Below, one piece after another: positions 1-7,303 of a stretch of DNA of 41,771 nucleotides (positions are counted from its first letter, which is position 1; each line of letters begins with the position of its first letter). The position numbers and the translations under genes are program-made. The notes beneath the pieces are model-generated. The model saw only the letters and a list, made by a program, of their open reading frames with translations, was not told where the DNA came from and did no database searches. Source of the stretch: Leptolyngbyaceae cyanobacterium MO_188.B28 (GTDB lineage Bacteria; Cyanobacteriota; Cyanobacteriia; Phormidesmidales; Phormidesmidaceae); contig JASJDH010000018.1 of assembly GCA_030065175.1 (NCBI GenBank), positions 1 through 41,771 of the forward strand. Direction: 5' to 3'.

Positions 1-31
1 CAGGCCTACGGATTTAAAGACCGTAGGCCTG
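1..31 (+). terminator. Rho-independent-type terminator hairpin at window edge
   Basis: A perfect 11-bp inverted repeat (arms 1-11 and 21-31, 9-nt loop) is followed by the T-rich run TCTTTCTGTT. It probably ends a plus-strand gene left of the window. It could also serve the minus-strand gene that stops at 54. Confidence 0.75.
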
Positions 32-53
32 TCTTTCTGTTACTTAGATAGCT

Positions 54-683
54 TCAATCCTCTCGAAAGGGAGCTGTCCAAAAGGTGGTGTCAGCACTGG
101 GCGATGGTGAAAATTCGGGCCGTTCAAGCTCAACAGCCCCTGCACGTGGCGGCAAGTCAAACTCTTCTCGCAAAACATCATCTATCTGCTCAAAGGGAGT
201 TTGGCCGATTGCATTAAAAACGATTTCTCCCTCCTGATCAAAAAGAACAATTTGAGGAACCGCTCCCGTGAAATAATAGGGCGCTTCTGTAGCGGAATAA
301 GTCTGATCCGTCAAAATGGTATCGACGTTGACCGGGATAAAATCCATCTGACGACCGTAATAAGCCTGGAGATTGGAAACTACAATTGCGTATTCCTTAC
401 AATCTCGGCTGTCATCCAAATAAAAGGCGAGTAGCGCAGGCGTATGACGTTTTAAGGACGTGGCCAGGTCCACTTTTGGAGGCACCAGCGCGCCATTTCC
501 AGCGTAAAGAACAAAAATGTTGCCGTCAAATCGGTCATCATCCATACCCGCCAGCGCCGAAGGCATCCCCAAACAGCCTAAGCCAATCAGTAAAGTCAGC
601 AGGACCAGTAAGCGGCCAAACAAGCCGCTAATAGGATTAAGACTGAAGGCTCCCCACCTCCGCAGCCAAGAGAAGATCATCAT
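54..683 (-). CDS. Thioredoxin-fold thylakoid protein (PSI accumulation factor-like)
   Basis: About 209 aa from the ATG at 683; a TTG at 710 would add nine residues. A hydrophobic segment lies near residues 23-45, followed by an AxA-type site (SALAG), so the protein is probably exported to the thylakoid lumen or membrane-anchored. The mature part has thioredoxin-like order: a beta strand with LLAFYLDDS, a single cysteine in DSRDCKEY where thioredoxins carry CxxC, a cis-Pro-type AVPQIVLFD strand, then GEIVFNAIGQ. I recognise the MDDDRFDGNIFVLYAGNG stretch from a conserved cyanobacterial family annotated as a thylakoid photosystem I accumulation factor; that name is recalled, not searched. Having one cysteine argues against ordinary dithiol-disulfide chemistry. 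psaK lies 3 kb away on the same strand but not in an operon with it. Confidence 0.72.
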   Translation of the reverse strand: MMIFSWLRRWGAFSLNPISGLFGRLLVLLTLLIGLGCLGMPSALAGMDDDRFDGNIFVLYAGNGALVPPKVDLATSLKRHTPALLAFYLDDSRDCKEYAIVVSNLQAYYGRQMDFIPVNVDTILTDQTYSATEAPYYFTGAVPQIVLFDQEGEIVFNAIGQTPFEQIDDVLREEFDLPPRAGAVELERPEFSPSPSADTTFWTAPFRED

Positions 684-710
684 CTCGCAAAAAAATTGAT
701 AATGGCTCAA

Positions 711-1073
711 ATCCTATTTATTCTACCTTTACTCCTCCCCAATCCCTTAAATCTAAGCCGTTTGAAGACAACACTCTCGATTCGACAAGGTTAATTTCCC
801 CATTAGTCAAGCCTTACTCTCCCCTTGGTCAATCGACCTTGCCCCTCCAGTCCAGACCTCTTCAGAGCGAATCGCGACCATCAGATTTGAAGAGAACTAA
901 CAATCTTAGGAAGTCGTTCCAATGAAAGGGTATGCTTTGCATTAGATTTATTTAATTTTTCGGATTAATATCGCTCCTTTAACTGACGCAATTTAGAGGC
1001 TGAACGCTTTGTCTTTTCACTTATGCTGGGCCAGAGAGCTTTCTGCAATGCGGTTTAGACTCTTGGCAAACTG
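711..1073. other. Intergenic region between divergent genes
   Basis: This 363-bp stretch separates the minus-strand thioredoxin-like gene from the plus-strand cyclase-like gene. Promoters for both must lie here. I see no convincing ORF, RNA gene or strong repeat. The stretch at about 940-970 is AT-rich. Confidence 0.5.
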
Positions 1074-3176
1074 ATGAAACAACTCCTTTACCTAGAGATT
1101 CCCACTTCGAACATCACTGCTGTTCAAACCTGGTTAAAACAACGACCTTCTGAAGCCTATGTATTGCCTAGTGATCCTCCGGCCAACCTAATCGCCACCA
1201 TAGATGGACTCAGGGTTGAGTGGAAAGACGCGGCGCTGTCGCTGTTCACCTGGCGACATCAGAACACCACATATTTGAAGGTCTTTCAATGGTCTGACAG
1301 CCCTTTGCCTCATCAGAAGCGCTTTTTATGCGAACTGAAAGACGCATTAAGACATCAATTTCCTTACCAACCTCCCCAATTCCCTGACATTGATGTCAGC
1401 GAACAAGACATTTTCTCGGCGTTAGAGCCTTATTACCCGCTGACGGCTAAGTATTTTCGCCGGATTCCCAACGGAGAGTTTGACTTGCAGCGGGTCTATT
1501 GGTGGGAAAAGCGCTGGCGGGAAGAAGTTAGGTCAGGCTTTGCCTCCTTGGAAGGCGCTGGTTCCAAGCAACCGCCCATTGTCAGACAGGCGCCTGATAT
1601 CCAACGACCCGATTCAAGCTGGGACATCATCGTGGTTGGAGGCGCATTAGGGGCGTTAAGCGCGGCGATGATGGCTCAGTTGGGCTATAAGGTCGCTTTA
1701 GTTGAACGGATTAATTTTGGCCGGATGAATCGTGAGTGGAATATCTCGCGGAGTGAGCTACAAACATTGGTGGATGTAGGCTTGCTGAGTCAGTCGGAGT
1801 TGGAAAGTGTGATCGCCCGTGAATATATCGACAATTTCAATCTATTCTTTAGCGGCAATAATGCCCCCAACGCCAAGGCTCCCGTACTAAAAACGCCCAC
1901 TGTCCTCAATATCGCGATGGATTGCGATCGCCTTTTGCAGCTCTGCGGAGAAAAATTGCTCGCAGCTGGGGGAGCCATTTTTGAGCGGACAGAGTTTGAA
2001 CAAGCGTTTCTGGAAGCCGATCGGATCACTATTCAGGCCCGTAATTTAGAGACCAATCAGGGCATGCATCTACAGTCGCGCCTCTTAATTGACGCCATGG
2101 GCACCACCTCGCGAATCGCCCAACAGATTACGGCCGGTAAAGCGTTTGATAGTGTTTGTCCCACCATTGGCGGCGTAATCAAAAGCGGCTTTGGGCCTGG
2201 CGTATGGGATAGTAACTATGGGGAGCCGCTATTTACGAATGGCGACATTAGCCGCGGACGACAACCCATTTGGGAAATGTTTCCGGGTAAAGGCGATGAT
2301 CTCACCATCTACCTTTTCCACTATCACCAAATTGAGCCAGACAACCCAGGCTCCCTGTTGGAACTATACGAAGACTTTTTCACCTGTCTGCCAGAGTACC
2401 GCCGCTGCAATGTAGACGATCTGGAATGGCGAAAAGCGACCTTTGGCTATATTCCAGGCCGCTTTAGCCGCAATGCAGCGGATCGACAACCGGGCTATGA
2501 CCGAGTCCTGTCAATTGGGGATGCGGCGGCGTTTAACTCTCCGCTTGTCTTCACTGGCTTCGGCTCCCTGGTGCGAAATTTGCCGCGGGTCGTCCACTTA
2601 CTCCATACCGCCTTAGAGCTAGATCTTCTAACTGGCGAAGACTTGGGCGGGATTAACGCCTATCAAGATAATTTGGCCGCCACTTGGATTTTTTCTCGCG
2701 GCATGATGGCGCGCCCTGACTCAAAATTGCAGCCTCAGTGGATTAACTCAACCCTAAATACCTTCTTTGGCGTGCTGACGGCAGAATCCTCGGCATGTGT
2801 CGATGATTTTATTAAGGATCGCGGCAGCTGGCCCTTTATGAATCAGACTACCCTCCAGGCAGGGTGGCGTAATCCCAAAATCCCTTGGTGGATTGTCCAA
2901 GCCATTGGCTTCAAGGGCTTAATCGCTTGGATTCCGACTTACTTAGCCTTTACCTTCGCCGCCTTGATGTCTTTCTTATTTGGAGGGTGGATTCCTGAGT
3001 TGTTGCAATATTGTCAGCAAGCGATCATACGTCACTGCCCTAGACTTTGGTTACGCTTGCTCGGTTGGAGCTATCTACTGACTTACGGCATGGGAAATCC
3101 CAAATCCCGATTCTGTTTGCCTTCCTTTTCAAGCATCGCCGAGGATCCGCAAAAAACTCCCGAGCTAGTATCTTAG
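1074..3176 (+). CDS. cruA: CruA/CruP-type FAD-dependent lycopene cyclase-like protein
   Basis: This 700-aa flavoprotein has an N-terminal extension of about 185 residues, then a Rossmann FAD-binding motif (VVGGALGALSAAMMAQLGY) and a nearby REWNISR motif typical of the CruA/CruP lycopene cyclase family. A second FAD motif is SIGDAAAFNSPLVFTGFGSL, in the second half. The C-terminal part has WIFSRGMMA and NTFFGVL motifs and two hydrophobic segments near the end (around residues 620-650), which suggests membrane association. CruA enzymes cyclise lycopene to gamma- or beta-carotene; CruP is a paralog of unclear role. The long C-terminal region after the FAD motif favours CruA over CruP, but this was judged by eye. 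It stands alone and converges on the next gene. Confidence 0.66.
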   Translation: MKQLLYLEIPTSNITAVQTWLKQRPSEAYVLPSDPPANLIATIDGLRVEWKDAALSLFTWRHQNTTYLKVFQWSDSPLPHQKRFLCELKDALRHQFPYQPPQFPDIDVSEQDIFSALEPYYPLTAKYFRRIPNGEFDLQRVYWWEKRWREEVRSGFASLEGAGSKQPPIVRQAPDIQRPDSSWDIIVVGGALGALSAAMMAQLGYKVALVERINFGRMNREWNISRSELQTLVDVGLLSQSELESVIAREYIDNFNLFFSGNNAPNAKAPVLKTPTVLNIAMDCDRLLQLCGEKLLAAGGAIFERTEFEQAFLEADRITIQARNLETNQGMHLQSRLLIDAMGTTSRIAQQITAGKAFDSVCPTIGGVIKSGFGPGVWDSNYGEPLFTNGDISRGRQPIWEMFPGKGDDLTIYLFHYHQIEPDNPGSLLELYEDFFTCLPEYRRCNVDDLEWRKATFGYIPGRFSRNAADRQPGYDRVLSIGDAAAFNSPLVFTGFGSLVRNLPRVVHLLHTALELDLLTGEDLGGINAYQDNLAATWIFSRGMMARPDSKLQPQWINSTLNTFFGVLTAESSACVDDFIKDRGSWPFMNQTTLQAGWRNPKIPWWIVQAIGFKGLIAWIPTYLAFTFAALMSFLFGGWIPELLQYCQQAIIRHCPRLWLRLLGWSYLLTYGMGNPKSRFCLPSFSSIAEDPQKTPELVS

Positions 3177-3188
3177 GGCGAGCCGTAA

Positions 3189-3596
3189 TTATCGACGTAG
3201 TAGGCGGATTAATGCAGTTCCCGTAACTGCGCCCCCTATAAACCCGCCAATAGCGCCCAATATAGCCCCAATACTAACCCAATCCACATGCTTATCTGGC
3301 CAAACTATATTCCAGACCATAAGCGGGGCTAAAATAGCAGCCAAAGCCAAATTCATCGCTCCCGCCAACGATCCAGCCGCGATCGGAATAGTGAGGCCCC
3401 AACCTACTCCTGTGAATTCAGGTAATCGGGCTAAAACCCCGATCAGGAAGGACATCGCCATACCCGTTCCAACAGACGCAACAATACCTGCAGATTTATC
3501 CACCAAGCCGATCAACGCCCCAACGCCAGCGCCCGCCAAAACCGCAACCAGTTCTGACAAGCACCAAAACCACCACCTACTTACGCTGTTTGACAT
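3189..3596 (-). CDS. Small polytopic membrane protein, unknown function
   Basis: About 135 aa from the ATG at 3596 (a TTG at 3638 would add 14 residues). The sequence is very hydrophobic and glycine/alanine-rich, with about four predicted membrane segments and GxxxG-like packing (VLAGAGVGALIGLV, IGAILGAIGGFIGGAVTG). It ends in a short basic tail, LIRLLRR. I do not recognise a family. It is convergent with the cyclase-like gene, with only 12 bp between the two stop codons. Confidence 0.6.
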   Translation of the reverse strand: MSNSVSRWWFWCLSELVAVLAGAGVGALIGLVDKSAGIVASVGTGMAMSFLIGVLARLPEFTGVGWGLTIPIAAGSLAGAMNLALAAILAPLMVWNIVWPDKHVDWVSIGAILGAIGGFIGGAVTGTALIRLLRR

Positions 3597-3847
3597 ATGA
3601 TCGTCATCTCTCCAGGTACTTAACTTATTTTCCCCCAAGTTGGCGCCATACCAAAAAAGTTAGCCCCAAACTCATTCTGATGCTTAACGCCAGAATGTTT
3701 TCAAGGCTAACTTTTCAACAGCTTTATAGCCGGGAGGTATTTAGAAGTATTTGAGTGACTTAGAGAATTGACCAATGCGAATAGCCAATTCTCATGCCGC
3801 AGCAAACTCAGTTTAGTGGATTCTAAGGTTAAGCGTCCTATATTGAC

Positions 3848-4111
3848 CTAGAGAACGCCAATACTAGCTAAACCTAAAATACCGCCTATTCCCATAACAT
3901 GACCAAAGCACCAACAAGCAATTACTGCAGGTGCGCTCAAGCCGCCAAAAAACTCGGGCTTGACGGTAGCTGGCCCTTCATTCGGATTCTTGATGGCGAA
4001 TTTGCCAATGGCAAGCGCTGCAACATTGTAGGCGCACATAACGAGCGCGACTTTTGGACTCCATTCCACAGTGCGAGGCACAACAGTAGCGAGTAGCGTT
4101 AAGTCAATCAA
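3848..4111 (-). CDS. psaK: Photosystem I reaction centre subunit PsaK
   Basis: The 87-aa product fits the usual PsaK length of about 86. Family signatures are the N-terminal VEWSPKVALVM, then FAIKNPNEGP in the stromal loop, and KPEFFGGLSAPAVIA followed by FGHVMGIGGILGL in the second helix. Two transmembrane segments are visible. PsaK sits at the edge of the PSI monomer and helps connect antenna to PSI. The start is the TTG at 4111: it is preceded by a strong AAGGAGA ribosome binding site at the right spacing, and it gives the family length. The longer frame back to 4201 adds 30 residues with no family resemblance. The gene is monocistronic as far as can be seen. Confidence 0.88.
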   Translation of the reverse strand: MIDLTLLATVVPRTVEWSPKVALVMCAYNVAALAIGKFAIKNPNEGPATVKPEFFGGLSAPAVIACWCFGHVMGIGGILGLASIGVL

Positions 4112-4456
4112 TTTGCGTTCTCCTTGATATTTTATAGAAAAGCAGATCCTAAGTCTCCATCTTTCCTTAGGTTGTGAATCAGCATAGGCCTCTTGTTGCA
4201 ATATTTAATAGAAGATAAACTTATCTAAACTGCTGCAGAAGCCAAACAGAATCCTCTGGACGCTCTATATTCAGTCATGTGGAGGAATTGGATTGTTTCT
4301 TGACTGGGTCATTGAGCCATCTCTGCAATCCAATCAGCAGTGGACAAGGAGGTTTTGATCGAATGGCCGCAAATAGGGGGGCGCACCCGCAAAACTGGAC
4401 TTTGCAGTTGGGAATCATCTATTGCTCCCTGCAGTTCTTCCCCCCTATCGCCAGGC
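4112..4456. other. Intergenic region upstream of psaK
   Basis: This divergent space contains the psaK ribosome binding site (AAGGAGA just upstream of 4111) and presumably its promoter. Short frames cross it on both strands but none has recognisable protein features. No tRNA or strong hairpin was seen. Confidence 0.45.
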
Positions 4457-4663
4457 ATGCCCCAACCATTCGAAATTATCCCTGAGTTCAAAACGTCTTT
4501 TTGGCGATGGGGAGTCGCCCTAGGAATTGATTGTATGGCGGCGAGTTCAATCAGTTCTATGCTGGGGAGCAACCTTTTCGTTTGGATTCTAAGCTTTTTG
4601 CTAATTTGGATGGGATTACGGGTGGTTGTAACAGCTTATAATCAGGGACAGACTTTAGGTTGA
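4457..4663 (+). CDS. Short RDD-family-like membrane protein, apparently truncated
   Basis: The 68-aa frame starts at an ATG (MPQPFEIIPEF). It has FWRWGVALGIDCMA, which matches the first helix of RDD proteins with its conserved Arg and Asp, then a second helix (WILSFLLIWMGLRVVV), and ends in NQGQTLG. In full-length RDD proteins that last motif is followed by an Arg/Lys and more than 60 further residues. Here two stop codons (TGATGA) follow at once. I see no continuation in other frames before rpmG. It may be a decayed gene or a genuine mini-RDD protein. It precedes the rpmG-rpsR pair on the same strand. Function unknown. Confidence 0.5.
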   Translation: MPQPFEIIPEFKTSFWRWGVALGIDCMAASSISSMLGSNLFVWILSFLLIWMGLRVVVTAYNQGQTLG

Positions 4664-4815
4664 TGAGCGTTTAACCGTAAGCTCAAAAATTGGTTTGCAT
4701 ATGTGCAGAGTCGTATGAGACAATAATGATTTGTGTCTAATCGTGGGTGAGGCGGTTATTTTCAAATACCTCTCTCTTGCTATGGCATGAATAACTCAAT
4801 CATTTTTTTAAGGTT

Positions 4816-5004
4816 ATGGCTAAAGGCGTCCGCTTAATCATTACTCTAGAGTGCACTGAGTGCCGTAATAATCCTGACAAGCGATCTCCAGGGGTATCTC
4901 GGTATACGACCCAAAAGAATCGTCGGAATACCACCGGGCGACTAGAATTGAAAAAATTCTGCCCCCACTGCAATAAGCACACCGCTCACAAAGAAATCAA
5001 GTAA
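4816..5004 (+). CDS. rpmG: 50S ribosomal protein L33
   Basis: The 62-aa protein has the bacterial L33 pattern ([16 protein letters not shown]) and two CxxC pairs, at residues 13/16 and 49/52, so it is the zinc-binding C+ form. It is basic, with [18 protein letters not shown] near the end. The ATG follows AGGTT. It is the first clear gene of a translation/RNA-decay cluster with rpsR (26 bp downstream) and an RNase II/R gene. Confidence 0.95.
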   Translation: MAKGVRLIITLECTECRNNPDKRSPGVSRYTTQKNRRNTTGRLELKKFCPHCNKHTAHKEIK

Positions 5005-5030
5005 TTAATTATCAACACTACTGGGAGTTT

Positions 5031-5246
5031 ATGGCTTACTTTCGTCGTCGCGTTTCCCCTATTCAGCCCGATGAGCCGATCGATTATAAGGATGTTGATC
5101 TGCTTCGTAAATTCGTTACTGAACGGGGGAAGATCTTACCTCGTCGCATTACTGGACTCACCGCTAAGCAACAGCGCGCTTTGACCTCTGCTATCAAGCG
5201 AGCAAGAACCCTCGCTCTGTTACCTTATGTCAATCGAGAAGGCTAG
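5031..5246 (+). CDS. rpsR: 30S ribosomal protein S18
   Basis: The 71-aa protein matches S18 in length and core motifs: [30 protein letters not shown] and [13 protein letters not shown]. The start ATG has a GGGAG ribosome binding site about 6 nt upstream. S18 binds S6 and 16S rRNA in the small-subunit platform. It is transcribed with rpmG and probably with the RNase gene that begins 37 bp downstream. Confidence 0.96.
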   Translation: MAYFRRRVSPIQPDEPIDYKDVDLLRKFVTERGKILPRRITGLTAKQQRALTSAIKRARTLALLPYVNREG

Positions 5247-5283
5247 GCGGTTCGGAAAGTTTTGATGTATCGGGGGGCTTGGA

Positions 5284-7296
5284 TTGGTGGATAAGGGAAC
5301 CCTGATTGAGTTTCGATCTCAAGGCGATCCTTGCCTTGCAGTTATTGATAGACCTGAGGGTAAGAAGAATTGGATTGTCGTCGATAGTCGAGGGCAATCT
5401 CATACGCTTCATCCTCGTCAGTTTACCTACGCCGTTCCAGATGAGAGTTATCGCCCCGATGACATTTCCAATTTCCTCCAGGAAGCCGAAGCTTATATTG
5501 ATCCATCAAATCTGGCAGTTGCTTGGGAACTTTTAAGTGAGGTCGGAGAGTTTGCTGATCCAGCTTCTCTAGCGTTACTCCTGTTTTCAGATCGTCGTCC
5601 GCCCTTATGCTATGCAGCTCATCGGCTCTTGTCGGATGACAAAGTCTACTTTAAGCAGAAAGGGGAACGCTATGAACCGCGTTCAGCTGCGCAGGTCGAG
5701 GAACTTCAGCATCAATTCAGCCGAGAAGCTCAACGACTTGAGGAACGCCAGGGCTTCCTCAATCGGGTGGAGCAGGTTCTATCTGGCGAGTCGGTAGAAT
5801 GGGATAAAAGCGATCGCCCCCGACTCGAGTCTTTAGAGCGGTTTGCCGCATTTGGAGATGAAGCCAGTCAACGTGCTTCGGCCCAAGAAATCTTGCTTGC
5901 CCTGGAACGGTCCCAAACTTCGGAAGCTGCTTTTCAATTGTTGGTTGATCTGGGGGTATGGAGCAAGCATGAGAATTTGGCTCTGCGTCGCAGCCCGTTC
6001 CCGACCCAGTTATCTGAGAAGGTTCTCTCAATGGCGCAGCAATGCCTACTCAATCCTCCCCCTGATCCAGACGCCAATCGACTTGATTTAACTCATCTCA
6101 AGGTCTACACCATCGATGATGAGAACACTCGTGAGATCGACGATGGTCTGAGTTTAGAAGTACTCGATGATGGCAAACAGCGCCTTTGGATTCACATCGC
6201 CGATCCGACTCGCTGGCTGCTTCCGGGAGATGATTTAGATCTAGAAGCTCGTCGTCGTTGCACCACACTCTATTTGCCGACGGGAACCATTCCGATGTTT
6301 CCTTCGGATCTAGCGACAGGCCCGATGAGTTTGGTTCAAGGGCAAACCTGTTGCGCTCTAAGTTTTGGGATTGTTTTGGATGACGCCGGGGGCATTGAGG
6401 ATTATTGTATTAAGCCCAGCTTCATTCAACCCACCTATCGTCTTACTTACGAAGATGTGGACGAAATGCTGGAGCTAGGCGCGCCAGCAGAATCGGAACT
6501 GACTGCAATCGCCAATTGGTCCCAGCAGCGCCAAGCCTGGCGAGAAGCACAGGGGGCCATCAGCATCAGCATGCCTGAATCCTCCATCAAGGTGAAAGAT
6601 GATGAAATCGATATTCAAGTATTAGATGACTCCCAAGCGAGACAGCTTGTGGCTGAAATGATGATTCTTGCGGGGGAGGTCGCCGCCTGTTATGGGCAGG
6701 ACCATAATCTAGCGATTCCTTTTCGCAGTCAGCCCCAACCAGAGCTGCCCTCCCAAGAAGAACTTTTGCAATTACCCACGGGTTGGGTGCGCGACTGCGC
6801 CATTCGTCGGTGCATGTCTCGCAGCGAAGTTGGAATCACCCCAGCTCGTCACGCCACGTTAGGATTAGGCAGCTATAGTCAAGTCACGTCGCCAATCCGG
6901 CGATATACAGATTTGCTGGCGCACTTTCAACTCAAAGCTCATTTACGAGGCGAGGAACTCCCCTTCTCAGCCCAAGAAATGACAGAATTGACCCAGGGAG
7001 CCAGCAGCGCCGCCTATGAAGCGAGTTTGGTGGAACGCCAAACTAAACGCTACTGGGCGCTGGAATATCTGCGCCGCAACTCAAAAATCTCCTGGCAAGC
7101 TATGTTATTGCGTTGGCTGCGCGAACATGAGCGGTTAGGACTGATCATGCTAGAAGAGTTAGGGCTGGAACTGGCTATGCGCTTCAATCGTTCGGCAAAG
7201 TTGGGAGATTACTTGCAAGTGCGGGTAGCCTATGCCGATCCGCGTAAAGACGTGGTTCAGCTAGAAGAAGTGATGGAGAGCGCTCTACAGGCTTAA
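5284..7296 (+). CDS. RNase II/R family exoribonuclease
   Basis: The 670-aa protein has a full RNB domain. The catalytic acidic cluster is YTIDDENTREIDDGLSL (around residues 275-291), followed by HIADPTRW. YLPTGTIPMFPSDLA comes next, and the C-terminal RNB signature is SQVTSPIRRYTDLLAH. A short S1-like region may follow (residues 620-665). RNB enzymes degrade RNA 3' to 5' processively. The length matches the cyanobacterial RNase II homolog known as Zam in Synechocystis, but the symbol is left blank. The start could be TTG at 5284 (MVDKG) or GTG at 5287 (MDKG), with a G-rich ribosome binding site just upstream. It lies downstream of rpsR in the same direction. Confidence 0.9.
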   Translation: MVDKGTLIEFRSQGDPCLAVIDRPEGKKNWIVVDSRGQSHTLHPRQFTYAVPDESYRPDDISNFLQEAEAYIDPSNLAVAWELLSEVGEFADPASLALLLFSDRRPPLCYAAHRLLSDDKVYFKQKGERYEPRSAAQVEELQHQFSREAQRLEERQGFLNRVEQVLSGESVEWDKSDRPRLESLERFAAFGDEASQRASAQEILLALERSQTSEAAFQLLVDLGVWSKHENLALRRSPFPTQLSEKVLSMAQQCLLNPPPDPDANRLDLTHLKVYTIDDENTREIDDGLSLEVLDDGKQRLWIHIADPTRWLLPGDDLDLEARRRCTTLYLPTGTIPMFPSDLATGPMSLVQGQTCCALSFGIVLDDAGGIEDYCIKPSFIQPTYRLTYEDVDEMLELGAPAESELTAIANWSQQRQAWREAQGAISISMPESSIKVKDDEIDIQVLDDSQARQLVAEMMILAGEVAACYGQDHNLAIPFRSQPQPELPSQEELLQLPTGWVRDCAIRRCMSRSEVGITPARHATLGLGSYSQVTSPIRRYTDLLAHFQLKAHLRGEELPFSAQEMTELTQGASSAAYEASLVERQTKRYWALEYLRRNSKISWQAMLLRWLREHERLGLIMLEELGLELAMRFNRSAKLGDYLQVRVAYADPRKDVVQLEEVMESALQA

Positions 7297-7303
7297 TACC
7301 CTG

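Noticed and set aside
4112-4201. N-terminal extension of psaK to a TTG at 4201
   Set aside because: The added 30 residues are charged and unlike PsaK, while the TTG at 4111 has a strong ribosome binding site and gives the normal length.
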